A stretch of DNA of 20,000 bases, from positions 1 through 20,000 of the forward strand of contig DHMR01000094.1 in NCBI GenBank assembly GCA_002405875.1, given 5' to 3'. Below the pieces are notes generated by a model. That model was not told the origin of the DNA, did no database searches, and saw nothing but the letters and a program-made list of their open reading frames with translations. The translations under genes were made by a program, and so were the position numbers. Of the stretch, positions 16,299 through 20,000 are shown one piece after another. The stretch comes from a bacterium UBA4637. GTDB taxonomy: Bacteria; Bacteroidota; Bacteroidia; Bacteroidales; Bacteroidaceae. The number at the start of each line of letters is the position of its first letter. The stretch's first letter is position 1.

Positions 16299-17612
16299 TT
16301 ATGGTTTTGGATAGATTTCATGGTATCCCTCCATGCCCTCTGCGGCACCATCCATCACCCCTTTGAAGATATAGGAGTCGGAAACGGCATGGTGTTTTCG
16401 GTCGAAGAGCGTCATGTGGGGCAATGGTTGTACATTGATGTCCCACACGTATGGCAAGAGCCCCGCCTTCATCATCTCGGCGGTCACAGCACTATACCAA
16501 GCCATCATGCTCTCGTCGTGCTTTTCCTGGTCGCCGCCATAGACGGATGCGTCCTTGCGATTGGCACCATACTCGCCGATGACCACAGGATAGCCCTTGT
16601 CTACAAACTTACGCTTCATCTTCATCACCTGGTTGGTGATGTGCTGATAGGCATCCACATTCTCGTTGCCATACCAGATGGTGTTCACCGTTCTGCCGGC
16701 AGGGTCGCTCGGCTCGTGCCCCTTCCAGTAGAGAGCCACCTTGCCCCAGTCGGCATCCTTATCCATGAGGGTAAAGGTATACGGATCGTAGAAATGCACC
16801 TCAGCCATCAGTCGGTTCTTCGCCTTGTCCTTCAGGCGGGCGATGTCGTAGGTATCCTTCTCCGTGATGTCAATCTCAGTCTTTGGACCTTGCACGATGA
16901 GCACACGCTTGGCATTCTTGCCGCCCGTGGAACGAACGGCATCGATGAAGACCTGTTCATACTCCAGCAAACGATCGGCAAACTCCTTGCCATCGGGTGC
17001 CAGCATATCCCCCACTGCCTGTGGACTTCCACCTCCCACACCCGGTTCGTTGAGGGCGGCGAAGAGCAAGCGCTCGTCATAATTCTTGAATGCCCGAGCG
17101 ATGTTCACCCAGAGCTTGCGATACATTTCCTTGCGTTCAGCCACATTCACCTTGTCGGTGAAGGCATCGTGCTCCATCCATCCGCCATCCCAATGTTCGT
17201 TGATGATGACGCAGAGGCCTGCATCCAACCCATAATCAACGATTTCCTTGATGCGGTGCATCCAGTCAGGGTCGATGGTCATGTTCTCCTTATCTATAAG
17301 GTGACCAGCCACCCAACTGCATGGGATGCGAAGGCTGTTGAACCCTTGCTTCTTCAAGCTACTGATATAATCAGGTGTGGTCTTGTCGCTCTGCCAAGAC
17401 GTTTCCGACTTGAGTCCGGCATGATTGGTAAAGATGTCGTTCCAGTCGCAAGCCTCCATGGTGTTGCCGAGGTTCACTCCCGGAGCCATATAATGAGCCA
17501 GTTGCATGGCAGAGAGTCCCATCTTGTCGAATCGCTTGTCGGCAGGTGCGTTTTGCGCACTTGCGAAGGCCATCTGAGCCACTGCCAACACTATCATAAC
17601 TACTTTCTTCAT
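16299..17612 (-). CDS. GH5 (subfamily 4-like) endo-beta-glucanase, exported
   Basis: 437-aa GH5 enzyme resembling subfamily 4, which includes endoglucanases, xyloglucanases, lichenases and glucomannan-cleaving enzymes. The signal peptide ends ASA before Gln, about residue 20; no lipobox. Motifs in order are VNLGNTMEACDWNDIF, SLRIPCSWVAGH, INEHWDGGWMEH, acid/base Glu189 in ALNEPGVGGG, EVHFYDPYTFT and nucleophile Glu347 in VIGEYGANRKD. The catalytic domain is closely similar to that of the BACON-GH5 at 18251-19804 (shared motifs ETSWQS, KTT, RIPC.WV.GH, EVHFYDPY), so the two are paralogues. It has its own promoter (17667-17674) and terminator. Action on the glucose-containing backbone of glucomannan, or on xyloglucan or mixed-linkage glucan, is likely; the exact substrate is not readable from the sequence. 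Confidence 0.88.
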   Translation of the reverse strand: MKKVVMIVLAVAQMAFASAQNAPADKRFDKMGLSAMQLAHYMAPGVNLGNTMEACDWNDIFTNHAGLKSETSWQSDKTTPDYISSLKKQGFNSLRIPCSWVAGHLIDKENMTIDPDWMHRIKEIVDYGLDAGLCVIINEHWDGGWMEHDAFTDKVNVAERKEMYRKLWVNIARAFKNYDERLLFAALNEPGVGGGSPQAVGDMLAPDGKEFADRLLEYEQVFIDAVRSTGGKNAKRVLIVQGPKTEIDITEKDTYDIARLKDKAKNRLMAEVHFYDPYTFTLMDKDADWGKVALYWKGHEPSDPAGRTVNTIWYGNENVDAYQHITNQVMKMKRKFVDKGYPVVIGEYGANRKDASVYGGDQEKHDESMMAWYSAVTAEMMKAGLLPYVWDINVQPLPHMTLFDRKHHAVSDSYIFKGVMDGAAEGMEGYHEIYPKP

Positions 17613-17666
17613 ACTTTTGAATTGTTTTATCTGAAAATTTAAGCCTTCAAGTTATTACTTTGTTTG

Positions 17667-17674
17667 CAAAATTA
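17667..17674 (-). promoter_or_regulatory. Promoter -7 box for the GH5_4-like gene
   Basis: The minus strand reads TAATTTTG, matching TAnnTTTG, 54 bp upstream of the start codon. A palindrome ATACG-atg-CGTAT (17711-17723) lies about 37 bp further upstream, a position where an activator could bind. Confidence 0.5.
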
Positions 17675-17794
17675 AGCAAAAATGCCGCTCTCCCATGTAC
17701 GATTATGTTAATACGATGCGTATAAAATGTTACAAAGACACTTATTTGAGCGAAAAAACAAGATTTTGTCCAAAATTCAACTACTTGCAATGGC

Positions 17795-17997
17795 GAACGC
17801 AGATATTTGCGCTAATGAACGCAGATACTTGCGAATGGAAAGTATGATAGTTACGCAGTAAAAGTTAGATAGTTACGCAGTAAAAGCAAGATAGTTACGC
17901 AGTGAAAAATACGTCACGATGCAATATCAAATACGTCGCGACGTAGCATCAAGTACGTCCCGACGCAGTAAAAGTTACGTCGTGACGTAATTTTGGC
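17795..17997. repeat. Array of 22-bp-spaced palindromic repeats
   Basis: Three related blocks each repeat with exactly 22-bp spacing. Block A has GAACGCAGATA(T/C)TTGCG at 17795 and 17817. Block B has TACGCAGTAAAAG with a GATAGT flank, with TACGCA at 17852, 17874 and 17896. Block C has TACGTC-n-CGA-type units at 17910, 17932, 17954 and 17976. Within units there is dyad symmetry: TACGTCGCGACGTA (17932-17945) is a perfect palindrome, TTACGTC-gt-GACGTAA (17975-17990) has 7-bp arms, and TTAC-gca-GTAA recurs in block B. Block C copy 3 ends CGCAGTAAAAGTTA, the same as block B units, so B and C share ancestry and differ by an 8-nt segment. There are no spacers, so this is not a CRISPR array. Function unknown. 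Confidence 0.85.
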
Positions 17998-18010
17998 CTC
18001 ATTGCAGAGC

Positions 18011-18111
18011 ATGGCAATATATGGCAATTAGAGCAATTGCCATGCGAATTGCCATAGACATAACAACCTGATGTCCAATAGCTTATAGCCTCACTATGGC
18101 AATATGGCAAT
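18011..18111. repeat. Cluster of six ATGGCAAT/ATTGCCAT words
   Basis: ATGGCAAT occurs at 18011, 18021, 18096 and 18104, and its complement ATTGCCAT within 18035-18043 and 18047-18055. The first four copies form an inverted arrangement: two forward copies, a 6-nt spacer, then two reverse copies, with arms ATGGCAATT and AATTGCCAT able to form a hairpin. The second pair is followed by T6, A8 and T6 tracts. The leading GCCTCA before each forward pair (17996 and 18088) suggests the pair is a duplicated module. Confidence 0.75.
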
Positions 18112-18154
18112 TTTTTGAAGAAAAAAAACTTTTTTATGCAAATAAGCCTCCATC

Positions 18155-18204
18155 GAAAAGGGCACACAACGCTGAGGAAGAGTGAACCTCGCGATGTGTA
18201 CCCT
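18155..18204 (-). terminator. Terminator of the BACON-GH5 gene
   Basis: Long imperfect stem: AGGG (18159-18162) with CCCT (18201-18204), ACACA (18064-equivalent arm at 18164-18168) with TGTGT (18195-18199), CGC with GCG, and GAGG (18174-18177) with CCTC (18187-18190). The one mismatch near the base becomes a G-U pair in minus-strand RNA, and a short U-run (TTTTC) follows on that strand. It lies about 46 bp after the stop codon. Confidence 0.65.
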
Positions 18205-18250
18205 AAAAGTTTATAGTCTAATTTAGTTCAAGTATTAATCTACCTGCATT

Positions 18251-19804
18251 TTACTTGGCAGGCCACTTAGCGGCAGCGACAGCAGCCTGAATGCTCTCAA
18301 GCATATTCTGATTGCCAACTGATGCGTTGGAACGCTTGAAGATGGTCATACTAGGAAGACCGCCATTGGTATCCCAAGCCACTGGAATACAGCCATTGTT
18401 GATGGCACTGGTTACGACTGCCTTGTAATAGTCCTTGACCGAAGCATCGTGAACGGCATCTGTACCGATAGCCAAACGCTGGTTGGCACCAAACTCACCA
18501 ATCAATACAGGATAACCCTTGTCGAAGAAATTGGTCTTCATCTTCTTCATCTGGGCCTCTACATAGTCCTCATTGTACTTGGCATCAGCGGTGCGACCTT
18601 CTACAGAACCGTTGGTATTATTCTTACCCCAATAGAGCTGATACTTACCCCAGCTCTGGTCTTCACTCATATCGGTAAACTGATATGGATCGTAGAAGTG
18701 AACCTCTACCATCAAACGGTCTGTAGCCGAGTCCTTAATCTTAGACATATAGTTATTGGCTACGAAGTTGTCGATATTGGTATTAGGTCCCTGAACAATC
18801 AACACACGATTGGCATTGTTGCCGCCTGTGGCACGAACAGCTTCAATGAAAGCCTGCTCATATTCAGCGATGCGATTTGACATTTCTGCTACCGTAATGA
18901 TGTCACCCTCGCCACTACCTACGCCAGGCTCATTCATACCAGCAAAGAGAAGATGCTCATCGTAAGCCTTGAAGTTGTTGGCGATTTGAGTCCAAATCTT
19001 GGTAAGCTTGTCCTTAGTTGCCTTCACGTCTGTATCGGCTGTAAGTCCGTTATGCTCAATCCATCCACCATCCCAGTGATCGTTGATGATGACGTAGAGA
19101 CCATCCTTGATGCAATAGTCAACAACTTCCTTCACACGAGCTGTCCATTCAGGATCGATGGTACATTTGTCCTTGTCCGTGATGTGTCCCATCACCCAAG
19201 CGCAAGGAATGCGAACGCTCTTGAAGCCCGCAGCCTTCACTGCATCGATAAGAGCCTGAGTGGTCTTGGTGCTCTGCCAAGATGTTTCAGCACCCAAGCC
19301 ACCTGCATTCGTCCAAATGTTCTTAGAGTCACCACCTTCCAAGGTATTACCGAGGTTCCAACCAGGATACATCAACTTGGCGATGTCCATAGCTGTCTTA
19401 CTCATATCGGCACCAGGTTCATCAGGTGTAACCACCTCGCCCTTCTTGGCACGAGTAATGGTGACATCCTTGCGGCTATAGCCCTGAATAATACGAACGG
19501 TAGCGGTTGTTTCCTTGTCAACCGTAGATGCCGCAACAGTTACATTGAAATTGTAGGTTCCATTGGCGTTGTCTGCATAAGCTACCGAGCACCAGTCGGC
19601 ACCCTCTATGACAGAGACGGTAGGTTGAGCTTCCGCTCTCACACTAAGAATCTGTGTACCACCAACGCCATCAAAGGAAAGCTCAGGGGTGAGCACCTCG
19701 AAATTTGGTGCATCATAATCATCGTCATCGTAAGAGCAAGCCGAGAACGACAAGCCGCAAACGATGCCCAAGAGCAACATAAATAGATATTTGAATTTCT
19801 TCAT
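18251..19804 (-). CDS. BACON-GH5 (subfamily 4-like) surface endoglucanase lipoprotein
   Basis: 517-aa lipoprotein with Cys23 after SFSAC and an acidic SYDDDDYDAP stretch that fits surface export. Residues about 38-120 are a BACON domain (LSFDGVGGTQILSV, then ADWCSVAYADN and VTITRAKK). The GH5 domain spans about 135-517 with GWNLGNTLEGGDSKNIW, SVRIPCAWVMGH, INDHWDGGWIEH, acid/base Glu292 in GMNEPGVGSG, EVHFYDPYQFT and nucleophile Glu437 in VLIGEFGANQ. BACON-GH5_4 is the architecture of the surface endo-xyloglucanase of xyloglucan PULs, so xyloglucan, glucomannan or beta-glucan are candidate substrates. It is a paralogue of the 16299-17612 enzyme. It lies 82 bp after the end of another minus-strand gene, probably in the same operon, with a hairpin just before its start. 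Confidence 0.92.
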   Translation of the reverse strand: MKKFKYLFMLLLGIVCGLSFSACSYDDDDYDAPNFEVLTPELSFDGVGGTQILSVRAEAQPTVSVIEGADWCSVAYADNANGTYNFNVTVAASTVDKETTATVRIIQGYSRKDVTITRAKKGEVVTPDEPGADMSKTAMDIAKLMYPGWNLGNTLEGGDSKNIWTNAGGLGAETSWQSTKTTQALIDAVKAAGFKSVRIPCAWVMGHITDKDKCTIDPEWTARVKEVVDYCIKDGLYVIINDHWDGGWIEHNGLTADTDVKATKDKLTKIWTQIANNFKAYDEHLLFAGMNEPGVGSGEGDIITVAEMSNRIAEYEQAFIEAVRATGGNNANRVLIVQGPNTNIDNFVANNYMSKIKDSATDRLMVEVHFYDPYQFTDMSEDQSWGKYQLYWGKNNTNGSVEGRTADAKYNEDYVEAQMKKMKTNFFDKGYPVLIGEFGANQRLAIGTDAVHDASVKDYYKAVVTSAINNGCIPVAWDTNGGLPSMTIFKRSNASVGNQNMLESIQAAVAAAKWPAK

Positions 19805-19823
19805 TGTCTTTTTTCGTTTTAGA

Positions 19824-19862
19824 GAGAACCCGATGCCCTTTAGTAGGATTCATCGGATTCTC
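19824..19862 (-). other. Intercistronic hairpin ahead of the BACON-GH5 gene
   Basis: GAGAACCCGATG (19824-19835) and CATCGGATTCTC (19851-19862) are inverted arms of 12 positions around a 15-nt loop. In minus-strand RNA the one mismatch becomes a U-G wobble, so all 12 positions pair. The stem ends 19 nt upstream of the start codon and is followed by an A-rich stretch, not a U-tract, so it does not look like a terminator. A processing or stabilising element is possible. Confidence 0.6.
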
Positions 19863-19886
19863 CTTATTGTAATTATTTATCAACTA

Positions 19887-20000
19887 TTACCACTGTGGCT
19901 CTGCGAAGAGGCTGTGAACCGTAAACTTGGTCTCAATAGACTTACTGAAAGCCAAGCCCTTCATCACGTCACCCTCAGGAGTACCGAATGCACAACCCGC
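19887..20000 (-). CDS. C-terminal end of an unidentified protein, cut by the window edge
   Basis: The last 37 codons of a minus-strand gene are visible, from the window edge to a TAA at 19887-19889. The peptide ends with MKGLAFSKSIETKF and then TVHSLFAEPQW. It shows no motif that I recognise. Its position just upstream of a BACON-GH5 lipoprotein gene, 82 bp away on the same strand, suggests a PUL component such as a surface glycan-binding lipoprotein, but this is context only. Open reading to the edge and lack of any stop in this frame support it being real. Confidence 0.6.
   Translation of the reverse strand, partial: AGCAFGTPEGDVMKGLAFSKSIETKFTVHSLFAEPQW

Larger units (their letters stand above)
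17613..18250. other. Repeat-rich intergenic region between two GH5 genes
   Basis: A 638-bp gap with no supported gene. From right to left on the minus strand it holds a terminator for the BACON-GH5 gene (18159-18204), a cluster of ATTGCCAT words (18011-18111), an array of 22-bp palindromic units (17795-17997), a 5-bp-arm palindrome ATACG-atg-CGTAT (17711-17723) and a promoter box (17667-17674). The open frame at 17949-18167 crosses the repeats and shows no protein-like composition. Confidence 0.85.

Noticed and set aside
16320..17642. 440-codon plus-strand open frame
   Set aside because: It is the antisense shadow of the GH5_4-like gene, which has a full set of family motifs on the minus strand; the plus-strand product has no domain.
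17795..17997. Possible CRISPR array
   Set aside because: Units are contiguous with no unique spacers of 25-40 bp, units vary in sequence and no cas genes are nearby.
17949..18167. 72-codon minus-strand open frame
   Set aside because: It runs through the 22-bp array and the ATTGCCAT cluster; the open frame looks like a by-product of repeats.
1..20000. Insertion sequences, tRNA or rRNA genes
   Set aside because: No transposase-like protein, terminal inverted repeats with target duplication, or tRNA cloverleaf was recognised; a tRNAscan and ISfinder-type search would settle this.

Overview
The window looks like a chromosomal piece of a Bacteroidota genome, most likely a gut Prevotella/Segatella (P. 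copri-like). This rests on a SusC/SusD pair, lipoproteins with short Cys-Asp/Glu-rich starts, TAnnTTTG promoter boxes with no Shine-Dalgarno sequences, and AT-rich gaps between genes. The genus is an inference from these traits; no rRNA or other phylogenetic marker is present.

Almost every gene belongs to a polysaccharide utilization locus (PUL) for beta-mannan, probably acetylated gluco- or galactomannan. From left to right: (1) a minus-strand pair, a CE7 acetyl esterase (1254-2591) and a GH26 mannanase (57-1217), with a promoter at 2639-2646. (2) A 708-bp divergent regulatory region (2592-3299), including a roughly 210-nt structured leader ahead of SusC. (3) A plus-strand operon of six genes with gaps of 11-37 bp: SusC transporter (3300), SusD lipoprotein (6573), a surface glycan-binding lipoprotein (8341), a large multi-Ig binding lipoprotein (9726), an Ig-GH26 lipoprotein (12214) and a second GH26 lipoprotein with an altered catalytic motif (13617). 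A GC-rich hairpin at 14778-14806 lies after it. (4) Three minus-strand GH5 enzymes: a GH5_7-type mannanase (14868-16151) with its own promoter, a GH5_4-like endoglucanase (16299-17612) with its own promoter and terminator, and a BACON-GH5_4-like lipoprotein (18251-19804). (5) The C-terminal end of another minus-strand gene at the right edge.

Proposed joint action: surface lipoproteins capture and cut mannan or glucomannan, SusCD imports the oligosaccharides, and the exported CE7, GH26 and GH5_7 enzymes remove acetyl groups and shorten the chains. The GH5_4-like enzymes would cover glucan, glucomannan or xyloglucan linkages, and the right-hand genes may belong to a second, adjoining PUL. No sensor-regulator (HTCS, SusR or AraC type), mannosidase, mannosylphosphorylase (GH130), epimerase or inner-membrane sugar transporter lies in the window; these would have to be elsewhere.

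The main architecture is a recognisable PUL type and not a new system. The least explained features are non-coding: a 17795-17997 array of palindromic units with exact 22-bp spacing, a neighbouring cluster of six ATTGCCAT/ATGGCAAT words, and the SusC leader, which has two short upstream ORFs and competing hairpins. Among the proteins, the most notable are the GH26 whose conserved HE motif is QE and the 816-aa binding protein with six Ig-like repeats and two tandem C-terminal modules.
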